A stretch of DNA of 64,000 bases from Lewinellaceae bacterium (GCA_016713985.1 JADJOD010000016.1:98477-162476); one strand, 5' to 3'; shown: positions 42,754 through 51,378, numbered from the stretch's first letter. The notes: generated by a model not told the origin, from the letters alone. A program made the numbers and translations.

Positions 42754-42885
42754 ACTGAACAAGGGGGGAAAAAGTGCGCGATTTTTTCGGCATGTCTGCA
42801 CAAAAACATACTTTTACCACTTCTTTTCACGCTCGGCGCGGCATTTCCAGGGTGAAATGTTGTGTTGAAGATTGAACACACCTGA

Positions 42886-42901
42886 AACCCGTTAACGGGT
42901 T
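42886..42901. repeat. 16-bp perfect palindrome AACCCGTTAACGGGTT
   Basis: A self-complementary sequence without loop, directly before the terminator of the same transcript. A weaker stem TGTGTT/AACACA lies just upstream at about 42861-42881. Confidence 0.6.
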
Positions 42902-42903
42902 GG

Positions 42904-42933
42904 GTCGCCGTTCTCCGGAATGGCGACTTTTTT
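42904..42933 (+). terminator. Intrinsic terminator downstream of the DUF3089 gene
   Basis: GTCGCC (42904-42909) pairs with GGCGAC (42922-42927), followed by TTTTTT. It lies 150 bases after the DUF3089 stop, leaving room for a long 3' UTR or a small RNA. Confidence 0.75.
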
Positions 42934-42939
42934 GTTTTT

Positions 42940-42995
42940 AAGTAGTAGGGCGGAAATCTTTTCCGCCCAGATGATTCATTATCAGAATGAATCGG
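42940..42995. repeat. Dispersed two-hairpin repeat, copy A
   Basis: A 56-base segment almost repeated at 55438-55492. Hairpin 1 is GGGCGGAA...TTCCGCCC, followed by the constant segment AGATGATTCATT and hairpin 2 ATTCATT...AATGAAT. Both copies lie between convergent genes. Confidence 0.7.
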
Positions 42996-43002
42996 CTGGC
43001 GC

Positions 43003-43194
43003 TGTGTCAAAAGTCAGAGATACTTTATTTGGGCCTTGAAACGGGAAATATTATTTTGAATCGCGACCGAACCAGACATTCCAGGTTTTGAAAACCTGGA
43101 ATGTCTGGTTTTCAAAACCTGGAATGTCTGCGCATCATCCGAATAAAATTTCTCCCAATGCGCCACATTGTGCAACGTAAAGACTTTTGACACA
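43003..43194. mobile_element. Candidate MITE-like element with 13-bp terminal inverted repeats
   Basis: TGTGTCAAAAGTC (43003-43015) and GACTTTTGACACA (43182-43194) are exact reverse complements. The interior includes a triple palindrome at 43073-43130. No open reading frame and no clear target duplication are seen, so the mobile nature is only a suggestion. Confidence 0.35.
43073..43130. repeat. Tripled palindromic repeat around CAGACATTCCAGG
   Basis: CAGACATTCCAGGTTTT at 43073-43089 is followed by its complement to 43107 and then a second copy of the complement to 43130 (AAAACCTGGAATGTCTG twice). This resembles the CCAGGTTTT/AAAACCTGG palindromes that are frequent in Bacteroidota intergenic regions. 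Confidence 0.8.
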
Positions 43195-43209
43195 ATCCCT
43201 GCTCTTAAG

Positions 43210-44088
43210 TCAAAAAACGTGTCGTTCGGCGTGGTAACTCGAACGCACCAGCGGGCCGCTTTCCACGTATTTGAACCCTTTTTCCAGACCCACTTCCCGG
43301 TATTCGGCAAATAGATCGGGGTGGACGTATTCCGCCACGGCTAAGTGCATTTTGGTGGGTTGCAGGTACTGGCCGAGCGTCAGGATATCGCAGCCGTGCG
43401 CCACTAAGTCGTCCATGGCCCGGAATACCTCCTCTTTTGTTTCGCCGAGGCCGACCATGATGCCGGTTTTGGTGCGTTTGCCGTAGTTTTTGATGCGTTG
43501 TATCTGTTCGAGGCTGCGTTCGTATTTGGCTTGCGGGCGTACCATGCGGTAGAGGCGTGGCACCGTTTCCATGTTGTGGCTCACCACCTCCTGTCCGGCG
43601 GAGATCATACGTTCGAGGGCTTCCCAGTTGGCTTTGGTGTCGGGGATGAGTGTTTCGATGGTGGTATCGGGGCAACGGTCCCTGACGGCGCGTACGGTCC
43701 GGTACCAGATTTCGGCGCCGCGGTCTTTGAGTTCATCGCGATTGACGGAGGTGATGACGGCGTGTTTGACCTTCATCAGCCAGATGGCTTCGGCGACGCG
43801 GCGGGGTTCGTCTTCGTCGTATTCAGTGGGCCGGCCGGTTTTTACCGCACAGAAGGAGCAGGAGCGGGTGCACACGTTGCCCAGGATCATAAAAGTGGCT
43901 GTTCCGGCGCCCCAGCATTCACCCATGTTCGGGCAACTGCCGCTCTGGCAAATGGTATGCAGGCCGAAGCCGTCGACGATACTGCGTACGTTGCGGTAGT
44001 TTTCACCCATGGGAAGCCGCACTTTGAGCCAGTCCGGGCGTTTGGGCCGCGATTCGGAAGTATGTTCTACAATGGGTAGTTCGATCAT
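43210..44088 (-). CDS. lipA: Lipoyl synthase
   Basis: A radical-SAM enzyme of 292 residues that inserts two sulfurs into octanoyl groups on lipoate-dependent enzymes. The auxiliary cluster ligands are Cys47, Cys52 and Cys58 (CQSGSCPNMGEC), and the radical-SAM cluster ligands Cys73, Cys77 and Cys80 (CTRSCSFC). KTGIMVGLGETKEEV and TLGQYLQPTKMHL and the C-terminal GPLVRSSYHAERHVF (serine ligand in RSSY) are canonical. ATG 44088 (MIELPIVEHT) is the start. It is the last gene of a minus-strand run of four, seven bases after the previous stop. Confidence 0.97.
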   Translation of the reverse strand: MIELPIVEHTSESRPKRPDWLKVRLPMGENYRNVRSIVDGFGLHTICQSGSCPNMGECWGAGTATFMILGNVCTRSCSFCAVKTGRPTEYDEDEPRRVAEAIWLMKVKHAVITSVNRDELKDRGAEIWYRTVRAVRDRCPDTTIETLIPDTKANWEALERMISAGQEVVSHNMETVPRLYRMVRPQAKYERSLEQIQRIKNYGKRTKTGIMVGLGETKEEVFRAMDDLVAHGCDILTLGQYLQPTKMHLAVAEYVHPDLFAEYREVGLEKGFKYVESGPLVRSSYHAERHVF

Positions 44089-44095
44089 GGCAGAT

Positions 44096-44689
44096 TCAGT
44101 GATATTTCTCCCTGAGTTCGTCAATAATGCGGTCGAGTACAGGGTTGTTGATCTTCCGCAGGTGATAAAGTTTGTCCCGCTTTATTTTTTCGTGGAGGGA
44201 TTCGGCGTTTTCGCGGTAGTATCGAACGGCTTTTTTAAAATCCGTTGTTAAGAACCGGTAACCGCTGATCTGCCCGCCGTATACCTTAAAAGCAACCGGG
44301 TTTTTGTCGATGCGAAGGTACTGCGACTTGTAATAAACACTGTCTTCAACGATGGGCATTTCTCCTTCATTGCCACCTCCCAGGGCTTTATAATGCGGAT
44401 CGTAACCTTTGAAGAGGAAAAACAACGCTTCCTGGCCCGTTTGATACTTGTCAAATCGTTGGGCGCAGGTCCAATCCTTGAATTGACCACACACCAACAC
44501 GCTGTCAACGGGAAAATCACCTTTCAGCACCTCGTTTAACTGAAGTGAAAAGGTATACTTGTCCGTTTTTTCAATACGGCCGTGTACGATCAACGACGAT
44601 TTGTCGATCAATTCGGGCAGTAGCGTGGGTTCATAATCAACTGCAGCGATATAAACCCTGAAAAGGAAAAGTAGTTGAAGCGACAGCAT
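44096..44689 (-). CDS. Secreted protein of unknown function
   Basis: A protein of 197 residues. A short hydrophobic N-terminus (LSLQLLFLFRVYIAAV) is probably a signal peptide. The next part (LIDKSSLIVHGRIEKTDKYT, LNEVLKGDFPVDSVLVCG, QTGQEALFFLFKG) is a beta-rich, OB/SH3-like pattern that I have seen in Bacteroidota periplasmic proteins without a name. The C-terminal 50 residues are a helical tail with many Lys and Arg. It is co-transcribed with lipA (7-base gap) and the outer-membrane-like gene upstream (11-base gap). Confidence 0.6.
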   Translation of the reverse strand: MLSLQLLFLFRVYIAAVDYEPTLLPELIDKSSLIVHGRIEKTDKYTFSLQLNEVLKGDFPVDSVLVCGQFKDWTCAQRFDKYQTGQEALFFLFKGYDPHYKALGGGNEGEMPIVEDSVYYKSQYLRIDKNPVAFKVYGGQISGYRFLTTDFKKAVRYYRENAESLHEKIKRDKLYHLRKINNPVLDRIIDELREKYH

Positions 44690-44700
44690 TGACGGGTTCT

Positions 44701-45471
44701 CTACCTCCGTTTCCCCAACTGTAAATTAATAAAAAAATTAAAAAACAGCGGGCTGTTCTCTTCAGACACAAGAATGGGTGCGTCTTTGGCAAAAAAGTCG
44801 ACCATCAGGCCGATTTCGAGTGCTTTTACAAACTCGTCGAAAGCGCCCCAGTCCATGTGAAGCGCAACGGAAGCGTTGGCGCCGGGCAAAAACGATATCT
44901 CGCTGAAGCCGCGGGTAAACGGCGATGCGCCGAGGATACGGGTATTGTCGAGAAACACATTTTCGTTTTCATCCGAGTATTTTTCGTGGGTGACCCGGCT
45001 TTCTCCCGGGTTGCTGCCCACCTGCCGCAGGGCCAGATAATACGGTTTGGCAAGCCCCAGGGAGGGGCCGAATGCATAACTGACGCCCATTGCCACCCCT
45101 TTTTGCCGCGCTTTTTCGGAATAATACCGTTTGACACCCCAGCCGCCGCGCAGGACGAACAGGTTGTTTTGTTTGCCAAAAACGTAGGGCCGGAACGAAC
45201 GGCTGACCGACGGGTCGGCGCTTTGGCGTTGTTCTTTCGGGTGTTTGAGTTCGCCGAGACTGATGTGATAATACGTCGTCTTGTAGTATGTACGCAGGCG
45301 GCCAAATTCCATACCCGGCGCAAAGCCCCGGTTGGTGGTAAGTTTCAGGTTGAAAGACGTCTCGCGGTTGTAGAGGATACCTACGCCGGATACGGGCGGT
45401 TTCATGCCCTGCGACCATCCGGTGAGGGTGAGGCAGGCCAAAAGCGACAGGCAGGAGAGAGTTCGCAACAT
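44701..45471 (-). CDS. Outer-membrane beta-barrel-like protein, unknown function
   Basis: A protein of 256 residues from ATG 45471. The signal peptide (LRTLSCLSLLACLTLTGWSQ) is cleaved near SQG. The body has alternating strands with aromatic residues (FNLKLTTNRGFAPGMEFGRL, YYKTTYYHISLGELKHPKE, YYLALRQVGSN, LEIGLMVDFFAK) and ends FFNFFINLQLGKRR, consistent with a small barrel. A minus-strand -7 element overlaps the alternative TTG start (45492), which supports the ATG. Conserved in related genomes by impression; no function. Confidence 0.62.
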   Translation of the reverse strand: MLRTLSCLSLLACLTLTGWSQGMKPPVSGVGILYNRETSFNLKLTTNRGFAPGMEFGRLRTYYKTTYYHISLGELKHPKEQRQSADPSVSRSFRPYVFGKQNNLFVLRGGWGVKRYYSEKARQKGVAMGVSYAFGPSLGLAKPYYLALRQVGSNPGESRVTHEKYSDENENVFLDNTRILGASPFTRGFSEISFLPGANASVALHMDWGAFDEFVKALEIGLMVDFFAKDAPILVSEENSPLFFNFFINLQLGKRR

Positions 45472-45489
45472 TTCTTCGGCAATTTGTTT

Positions 45490-45497
45490 CAAAAATA
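45490..45497 (-). promoter_or_regulatory. -7 element (TATTTTTG) of the barrel/hypothetical/lipA operon
   Basis: On the minus strand an exact TAnnTTTG match, 18 bases upstream of ATG 45471. The three minus-strand genes down to lipA are tightly spaced and probably use it. Confidence 0.5.
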
Positions 45498-45577
45498 GAC
45501 TATTCTAACATATCAATACCTAAAAACGAGCCACACTTTTTCGTTAAATGCCGCATGACGACGTATCGGCAGAATTT

Positions 45578-46528
45578 TTACCGTTCAAAGTAAAAGATCC
45601 GCCCATTTTCCGCAACCGCCCAGCCCAAGCGGTTCAGGGCAAAAACATCGGTAAAATGCACGCCGGCAGGCGCTTCTTTCACCGCCGCCCAGTCTTTTCC
45701 GCCGTTTTCGGTGTACCAAAACAAACCGTTGTCGCCCACCACGTACCCTTTTTCGGTATCGGTAAACCACAACGCGCGAAAGGCCTGGTTTCGTTTGCCG
45801 CTGCTGCCTCCTTTTCGAATGGTCTGCCAGGAGCGCCCGCCGTCCGTTGTTTTTAACAGGGTGCCGGAGGAGCCGCAGATATAGCCGGTTTCGGGGGTTG
45901 GGAAGTGCACGGAACGGAAAAAATCGCCCGTCACATCGAGCCGCTGCCAGCTGTGCCCGGCGTCGTCGGAACGGATAACCCAGCCGATGCCGACGGCATG
46001 CGCCGTGGTGGCGTCCGAAAACCACACACCGGCCAGGGCGTTGGGTATTTCCCGGAAGGTGTCTAATTGCCAAAAGGCGTCCGGGCCGAACGTTGAGATC
46101 TGGCCGTTTTGGAAACTTCCGCCACTTACCATCGCACCGTATTGATTTTCAGGAAAATAGCAGGCTTTGTTCCAGTAATAATTTACCCGGAAATCATACC
46201 AGTGCCGGCTTCCGGGCGGGCGGTACAACGCAAAATCCTGCCCGCAGACATAGCCCTGGCCTTCACGATCGAACATGACATTTTCCATTTTCCGCCCAAG
46301 CAGGGTATCGGTCTGCCAGGTTCGCCCGCCGTCGTCGGTGGAAAGAATACATCCGGTTTCCCAGGGTTTGCCGCCGACGGCGATGCCGTGCAGGGAATCG
46401 GTCATCCAGACGGAAGACAGGTCTTCCCGTACCGGGCTGGCCGCTTCCTGAAAAACGGGCAAGGAAACGTTTTCTTTGCGGCAGGCCGCAAAGAAAAAAA
46501 ACGGGATGAGTAATACGGTTCGTATCAT
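45578..46528 (-). CDS. Ycf48/BNR-like beta-propeller lipoprotein
   Basis: A protein of 316 residues from ATG 46528. The signal peptide ends LIPFFFFAACRKE (lipobox FAAC). The rest is a sequence of blade-like repeats with the photosynthesis-system-II-assembly (Ycf48/HCF136) pattern: ILSTDDGGRTWQTDTLLG, WVIRSDDAGHSWQRLDV, LLKTTDGGRSWQTIRKG, WYTENGGKDWAAVKEAP, alternating with GIAVGG/GYVCGQ/GYVVGD strands. This fold is used for protein binding in the periplasm in many non-photosynthetic bacteria. It is divergent from the glycosyltransferase gene. Confidence 0.85.
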   Translation of the reverse strand: MIRTVLLIPFFFFAACRKENVSLPVFQEAASPVREDLSSVWMTDSLHGIAVGGKPWETGCILSTDDGGRTWQTDTLLGRKMENVMFDREGQGYVCGQDFALYRPPGSRHWYDFRVNYYWNKACYFPENQYGAMVSGGSFQNGQISTFGPDAFWQLDTFREIPNALAGVWFSDATTAHAVGIGWVIRSDDAGHSWQRLDVTGDFFRSVHFPTPETGYICGSSGTLLKTTDGGRSWQTIRKGGSSGKRNQAFRALWFTDTEKGYVVGDNGLFWYTENGGKDWAAVKEAPAGVHFTDVFALNRLGWAVAENGRIFYFER

Positions 46529-46588
46529 CTGTAAATTACGACAATATTCGGGCAAGATAAGAACATCGGAGAGTACCGCCGGGTTCTG

Positions 46589-46596
46589 TATGTTTG
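46589..46596 (+). promoter_or_regulatory. -7 element (TATGTTTG) of the glycosyltransferase gene
   Basis: Exact TAnnTTTG match 15 bases before ATG 46612. Confidence 0.45.
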
Positions 46597-46611
46597 CTCC
46601 ACAAATTGCTT

Positions 46612-48077
46612 ATGAAACAGTCAGACGTTTTGCGTTTTTTGAGAAACAACGCGTTGATGATCACGTTGGTAATGATTCCGCTGCTCAGCGCCGTGCTGCA
46701 CCGGCGGGCTTTTTCATCCGATCTGATCGGCGTGCACGTATGGCGGCAGACCCAAACACAATCGACCATCATTTCATTTTACGAAGAGGATTTTAACATA
46801 CTGAACCCACGCCGCAATGCCCGTGCCGGCAACGACGGCATATTCAGGATGGAGTTTCCCCTGATGCAATGGTTTTTTGCGTGTTTTTACAAGATATTCG
46901 GTAACCACCTGATCATTACCCGCCTGCTGACTTTTGTTATCGGCATTGGTTCGGTTGCCGGGTTGTATTCCTTACTAAACGCTCTTTTCAAAGACCGCCT
47001 GGCTGCAGTGGCAGGCGCCTGGGCATTCAATTTTTCACCCGTATTCTTCTACTACACCGTCAATCCCTTACCCGATAATCTGGCATTGTGCTGTGCGTTA
47101 TGGGGGCTGGCTTTTTTTTTCCGGTGGTATAACAACCGGAGTACCAACCTGCTTTTATGGTCGGGCCTTTTTTTGTGTCTGGCCACCTTGGTGAAACTCC
47201 CCTTCGTACTCTATTTCAGCGTTCCGTTTTGGTTGGGTATACGCGGTTTTTTTAAAAAAGAAAAACGCGGCCGCATTTGGCGGGTGGCACTTTTCCTGAT
47301 CCCGCCGGCAGCCTGGTACACCTGGGTAATTCCAGGCTGGGCGGGCAACGATGTAGTCAGCGGTATCCTGGGAAACAGGTACGAAGCGTCCCAGATCTTC
47401 CGGTATTTGCTGGACAACCTGGTCTCCGTGTTGCCGGAAATGCTGCTCAACTACGCATCCGTACCACTTTTTCTGGCCGGCTTTTATTTCCTGATTGCCC
47501 GGAAAGCCCACCGGAACCCACAGTTTTCCCTGCTGGCGGTATGCGGAGCAGCGGTACTGGCTTATTTTTTTTACGAAATCAACCTGATCGCCAATGTGCA
47601 CGATTACTACCTGTTCCCGTTTTTGCCCCTGCTTTTTGTGCTGACGGGTTATGGCGCGCTGCACATGTTGACGGGCAAAACCCCGGCATTGGCGCGTCTG
47701 GCATTGCTGCTGTTGGCCCTGATGCCACTGACAGCCTGGCTGAGGATGCAGGTGCGCTGGGACGCCGGGCGCCCGGGTTTCAACAAGGACTGGCTCACCT
47801 ATAAAAAAGAATTGCGGGAGGCCGTGCCCAAAGAGGCCCTTTGCGTTGCCGGCAACGATGATTCTTATTGTATCTTTTTTACTATATTGACAAAAAGGCT
47901 GGCCTTTTTGGCAACAACGACCTCGACTCCGCCCGAATGAAGACCATGATCCGGGAAGGCGCCCGTTTCCTGTATTCGGATAGCCGCGCCACTGACGAAA
48001 AAGCGGAGTTGCGTCCCTTTCTCGACAGCCTGATCCTGGAAAAAGGTTCCGTACGTGTATTCCGCCTGTCACAGTAA
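46612..48077 (+). CDS. GT39/ArnT-like membrane glycosyltransferase, frameshifted
   Basis: About 488 residues if repaired, with about eleven membrane helices. The first periplasmic loop carries the acidic/His motif region SDLIGVHVWRQTQTQSTI and RMEFPLMQWFFACFYKIFG typical of polyprenol-phosphate-sugar glycosyltransferases (PMT family). The tail after the helices (PGFNKDWLTYKKELREAV, CVAGNDDSYCIFF) continues in the -1 frame as YYIDKKAGLFGNNDLDSARM and ends at 48077. One T is missing from the T6 run at 47875-47880. It probably modifies lipids or surface glycans from a polyprenyl-linked sugar donor; the acceptor is unknown. Confidence 0.85.
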
Positions 48078-48124
48078 CCCATTCATTTTCAGGAAAAAAC
48101 GAGGTTTTTTATACGAAAGCACCT

Positions 48125-48132
48125 TACCTTTG
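48125..48132 (+). promoter_or_regulatory. -7 element (TACCTTTG) of the cvpA operon
   Basis: Exact TAnnTTTG match 23 bases before ATG 48156. The three genes cvpA-like, pabA-like and YhhN-like follow with gaps or overlaps below 7 bases. Confidence 0.5.
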
Positions 48133-48155
48133 TGCCGTATACTGAACTCGCTATC

Positions 48156-48824
48156 ATGCCCATCGATCTGCTTTTTGTCATCGTATTCGGCTTTGGCTTC
48201 CGGCACGGCTATACTCAGGGCATTATCAATACCGTATTTAACCTGCTCGCTTACCTTTTCGGGATTACCCTGGCATTCAAGGTTACCCCGACCACCACGA
48301 ATATTCTGGAGCGTATGTTCAATTCGAACAACCCGTCCATGTTTATCGTGGCGTTTGTGGTGAATGTAGGCCTGATCATGTTTATGTTGCGCGCCGCTGC
48401 GGGCGCATTTGAAAAAGCGCTGCAGGCGGTCTACCTCGGATTTTTCAACCGGGTGCTGGGCGGCGCCATTATGGCTTCCCTGTCCGTCCTGATCTACAGC
48501 GTTTTGTTGTGGTTTGCCGTAAAAGTACAGTTTGTCAATGACGCAACAATCGCACAATCACGTACTTATCCCATTCTCAAGGACCTTCCGGGCAAGGCCA
48601 AATCCATCGCCATCCGGCTGAAACCACTGGCCACGGAAGTGTGGGATTCTTCGCTGAAATGGATGGATGATCTCGACAAATTCGGTATCCAGAAAACGGA
48701 AACCCAGCCGAAAATGTACCAGGTGCCCGAAAATGCCGATAACGGCGTGGAAGAAGATCCGGCACAAAGCAGTCGCCCGGCGCCGCAGCCCGAAGCGGCC
48801 GACAACGGCGGTATTGAAGAATGA
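48156..48824 (+). CDS. cvpA: CvpA-family membrane protein
   Basis: A protein of 222 residues. Four hydrophobic helices in the first 130 residues with the CvpA signature of a Gly-rich first segment (IDLLFVIVFGFGFRHGYTQG) and FNRVLGGAIMASLSVLIYSV. The C-terminal about 50 residues are acidic and proline-rich (VPENADNGVEEDPAQS). Relatives are linked to colicin V production and to envelope stress or purine gene regions; the mechanism is unknown. Six bases before the glutamine amidotransferase gene, so one operon. Confidence 0.85.
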   Translation: MPIDLLFVIVFGFGFRHGYTQGIINTVFNLLAYLFGITLAFKVTPTTTNILERMFNSNNPSMFIVAFVVNVGLIMFMLRAAAGAFEKALQAVYLGFFNRVLGGAIMASLSVLIYSVLLWFAVKVQFVNDATIAQSRTYPILKDLPGKAKSIAIRLKPLATEVWDSSLKWMDDLDKFGIQKTETQPKMYQVPENADNGVEEDPAQSSRPAPQPEAADNGGIEE

Positions 48825-48830
48825 GACGCC

Positions 48831-49448
48831 ATGAAAGTTCTCTTGCTGGATAATTACGATTCCTTCACTTATAATTTGTACGATTACCTGCTGCAAACGG
48901 GTGTTGAATGCCGGGTTGTGCGCAACGACGTTTTTCCCATTGCTTTCTTTGAACACCTTGATTTTGATGCGATTGTATTTTCTCCCGGCCCCAAACGCCC
49001 TTCCGATGCCGGCCTGATGCCGGCTCTGATCCGGCATTTCCACCGCCGGGCGCCGATGCTCGGCATTTGCCTCGGCCACCAGGCCTTGGGAGAGTTTTTT
49101 GGCGCCGAACTGGTGAAAGCCACGCTTCCGATGCACGGCAAAACAACCCGGATCGCCCATTCGGATCACCCGCTTTTTGAAGGTATTCCGCAGGAATTTA
49201 CCGTGATGCGATACCATTCGCTGCTGCTGCGTTCGCTGGAAAACACCCCCCTGGAATGTATTGCACACACGGCTTCCGGCGAAGTAATGGCACTTGCCCA
49301 CCGGCGCCTGCCGCTGCTCGGCGTACAGTTTCACCCCGAATCCATTCTGACGGAGTACGGACTGCCTTTGCTGAAAAACTGGGTGAAAATCGCCGCGTCG
49401 GCACATTCCGCAGACCTTGACCATCAAATACACCGAACCTTTCCATGA
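48831..49448 (+). CDS. pabA: Glutamine amidotransferase, aminodeoxychorismate/anthranilate synthase component II
   Basis: A class I amidotransferase of 205 residues that provides ammonia from glutamine to a chorismate enzyme. The triad is Cys80 (GICLGHQALG), His168 and Glu170 (GVQFHPESILTEYG). The start LLLDNYDSFTYNLYDYL and FSPGPKRPSDAG are typical of PabA/TrpG. No trp genes are adjacent and none of the window supplies component I, so PabA (folate) is more likely than TrpG, though they cannot be separated by sequence alone. Its stop overlaps the next start by four bases. Confidence 0.92.
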   Translation: MKVLLLDNYDSFTYNLYDYLLQTGVECRVVRNDVFPIAFFEHLDFDAIVFSPGPKRPSDAGLMPALIRHFHRRAPMLGICLGHQALGEFFGAELVKATLPMHGKTTRIAHSDHPLFEGIPQEFTVMRYHSLLLRSLENTPLECIAHTASGEVMALAHRRLPLLGVQFHPESILTEYGLPLLKNWVKIAASAHSADLDHQIHRTFP

Positions 49449-50128
49449 AAAATATCCGATTATCCGTTTTTGCCCTCGTTTCCGTTGCCTATATCGTTTC
49501 AAAAATGGCGCCGTACGACGATTTGTCCTGCATCACCAAACCACTGCTGATGCCTGCGCTGGCTGTTTGGTTTATACACGAAACCCGCAGGCACCCGATG
49601 CGTTTTTTGCGCCGGGAAATATTGGCGGGCCTCGTCTTCGCCACCATCGGCGATACGTTGCTGCTTTTTGCCGGCGGAGCGGGCGGCGCGTTGTTTTTTA
49701 TGCTGGGTTTGGGGGCTTTTTTATTCACCCACCTGTTTTATATCGGCGGTTTTTGGGCAGTTGTGCCCATCCGGAAAGGTTATTTGCGCGAACACGCCTG
49801 GTGGGTACTGCCGTTTGTTGCCTTCCTCGTTTTGTTTTTGTGGTGGCTTTGGCCGGGAATCCCTGCCGGCATGCGTATACCGGTAAGCGTCTATGCGGCC
49901 GTTATTTCTGTAATGGTGTTGAGTATCATCAACCTGAAAGGCCACATATCGGACAAAGTGTTCGGGCCTATGTTTGCCGGCGGACTGCTTTTTATGATGT
50001 CCGACAGCCTGCTCGCCCTGAACAAGTTCGGCAACGCCGGCGTCGACGCGGGGCTGGCCATTATGGTCACCTATATCCTCGGCCAGTTTCTGATCGCAAA
50101 AAGCGCCCGGGATATACTGAACAATTAA
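49445..50128 (+). CDS. YhhN/TMEM86-family membrane protein (lysoplasmalogenase-like)
   Basis: A protein of 227 residues with about seven or eight membrane helices. The family pattern is clear: CITKPLLMPALAVWFI, LVFATIGDTLLLFAGG (acidic residue in a membrane segment), FLFTHLFYIGGFW, and LLFMMSDSLLALNKFG. Family members in animals hydrolyse the vinyl-ether bond of lysoplasmalogens; bacterial function is less clear. Its ATG overlaps the pabA stop, so it is translated with that operon. Confidence 0.88.
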   Translation: MKNIRLSVFALVSVAYIVSKMAPYDDLSCITKPLLMPALAVWFIHETRRHPMRFLRREILAGLVFATIGDTLLLFAGGAGGALFFMLGLGAFLFTHLFYIGGFWAVVPIRKGYLREHAWWVLPFVAFLVLFLWWLWPGIPAGMRIPVSVYAAVISVMVLSIINLKGHISDKVFGPMFAGGLLFMMSDSLLALNKFGNAGVDAGLAIMVTYILGQFLIAKSARDILNN

Positions 50129-50166
50129 TGCAAAAAATGACAATTAAATAATTGAATACGAGACGA

Positions 50167-51378
50167 TTACTCCTCCGTTCCCGCGCTGCTTGCCTGCTGC
50201 TGCTTCCGGTGTTTTTGCCATACAAATACCGCACCCGCGATACTGATCAGGAAAAGTAATATCGAAATGATCTCTGCCTGGGTGAGCCGCATGCCCAATA
50301 CGTCGTGCACCACGTTGACCCTGATTTTTTCGATCAGGAAACGTTCGGCGGCAATGAGCGCCAGGTAGATAAAAAAGAGCATTCCGGGGATGGGGATACG
50401 TTTCCGTAAACCCCACAAAATGCCGAACACCACCAGCATCATCAACACCTCGTAAAACGGAGTGGGGTATACCGGCTCGGAAAGCTGAAAGCAATAATCC
50501 CAGGTGCAATTTTCAATACTTATGCTGTGAACGGGTTCCGTACGCACCATGTTGAGTACGTTGTGCGGGTAATTAAACGCCCACATCCAGTCGGGCAGAA
50601 ACGACATCCATTCGGGTTTGGGGGCGTTATTCACAATACCCCAGTCTCCGTCGCCCGATAGTTGGCATCCGATGCGACCCACGCCATAACCCGCTGTTAG
50701 TGAAGGCGCTACGGCGTCAGCGGTAGGCCAGAAGGGGATTCCTTTTCGCATGATGTACGAAACAACGGCGATAAAACCCAACACCAGTCCGCCAAAAAAC
50801 GCGAGCCCGCCGCCCGACGTAAGCGAGCCGACGGGATCATCCAGAAAAGACTGCCAGTTGTCAAAAAGGTCAAACACCTTTGCGCCCACGATACCGCCGG
50901 CCGCCGCCCACACCGTCATTTCGCTGATGCGGTCGTGCGGCCAAACTTTCACGTCGCGGGTCAGCGGCGGTTCCAAACGTTTGCGATACGCATCCCACCA
51001 CGTGAGGGCGCCCAAAGCGGCAGCGCCCAACAGCCCCGCCAGCCAGTTCAATTTAGTGGAAAAAACCACCGAAGCCGGGTCGTGCCGGAAAATATCGTAA
51101 TTTTGATAGGCATACACTCCTTTCCCGAACATCAGCAGTCCGACGAACGCGTTGGCCAGAATTTCTGCGAGGCTTGCGGTTTTTCCTTCCGTGACGCTGA
51201 CCGTTGAGGGCTGGTAAAAACCTTCCTTTGCCTTGCGTTTCAGTTCGTGATAAAACACGACGGCGCTGACGATAAAAGCGATGGCGAGGAAAAAGCCGAA
51301 AGTTTTTAAAATCGAAAGCCAGTTGTCGGGCTGGGTGCCGAACAATGCGTGCGCTATGTATGAAAGATCGGGATACAT
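50167..51378 (-). CDS. lgt: Prolipoprotein diacylglyceryl transferase
   Basis: A membrane enzyme of 403 residues that transfers diacylglycerol from phosphatidylglycerol to the lipobox cysteine of prolipoproteins. The catalytic core GLAFFGGLVLGFIAVVSY and the signature TAGYGVGRIGCQLSGDGDWG (with the essential Arg) are present; the typical YPTPFYEVLMMLVVF and ERFLIEKIRVN follow. It is longer than the about 290-residue classic Lgt because of an N-terminal about 100-residue helical extension, seen in Bacteroidota. The many lipoproteins in this window depend on it. It uses a -7 element at 51455-51462. Confidence 0.94.
   Translation of the reverse strand: MYPDLSYIAHALFGTQPDNWLSILKTFGFFLAIAFIVSAVVFYHELKRKAKEGFYQPSTVSVTEGKTASLAEILANAFVGLLMFGKGVYAYQNYDIFRHDPASVVFSTKLNWLAGLLGAAALGALTWWDAYRKRLEPPLTRDVKVWPHDRISEMTVWAAAGGIVGAKVFDLFDNWQSFLDDPVGSLTSGGGLAFFGGLVLGFIAVVSYIMRKGIPFWPTADAVAPSLTAGYGVGRIGCQLSGDGDWGIVNNAPKPEWMSFLPDWMWAFNYPHNVLNMVRTEPVHSISIENCTWDYCFQLSEPVYPTPFYEVLMMLVVFGILWGLRKRIPIPGMLFFIYLALIAAERFLIEKIRVNVVHDVLGMRLTQAEIISILLFLISIAGAVFVWQKHRKQQQASSAGTEE

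Noticed and set aside
42904..42933. 4.5S (SRP) RNA because of the CCGGAA segment
   Set aside because: The conserved GGAAGGAAGCAG loop is missing; the segment is the loop of an intrinsic terminator.
48558..49502. A 314-codon minus-strand open frame
   Set aside because: Crosses antisense of cvpA and pabA; Arg/His-rich shadow.
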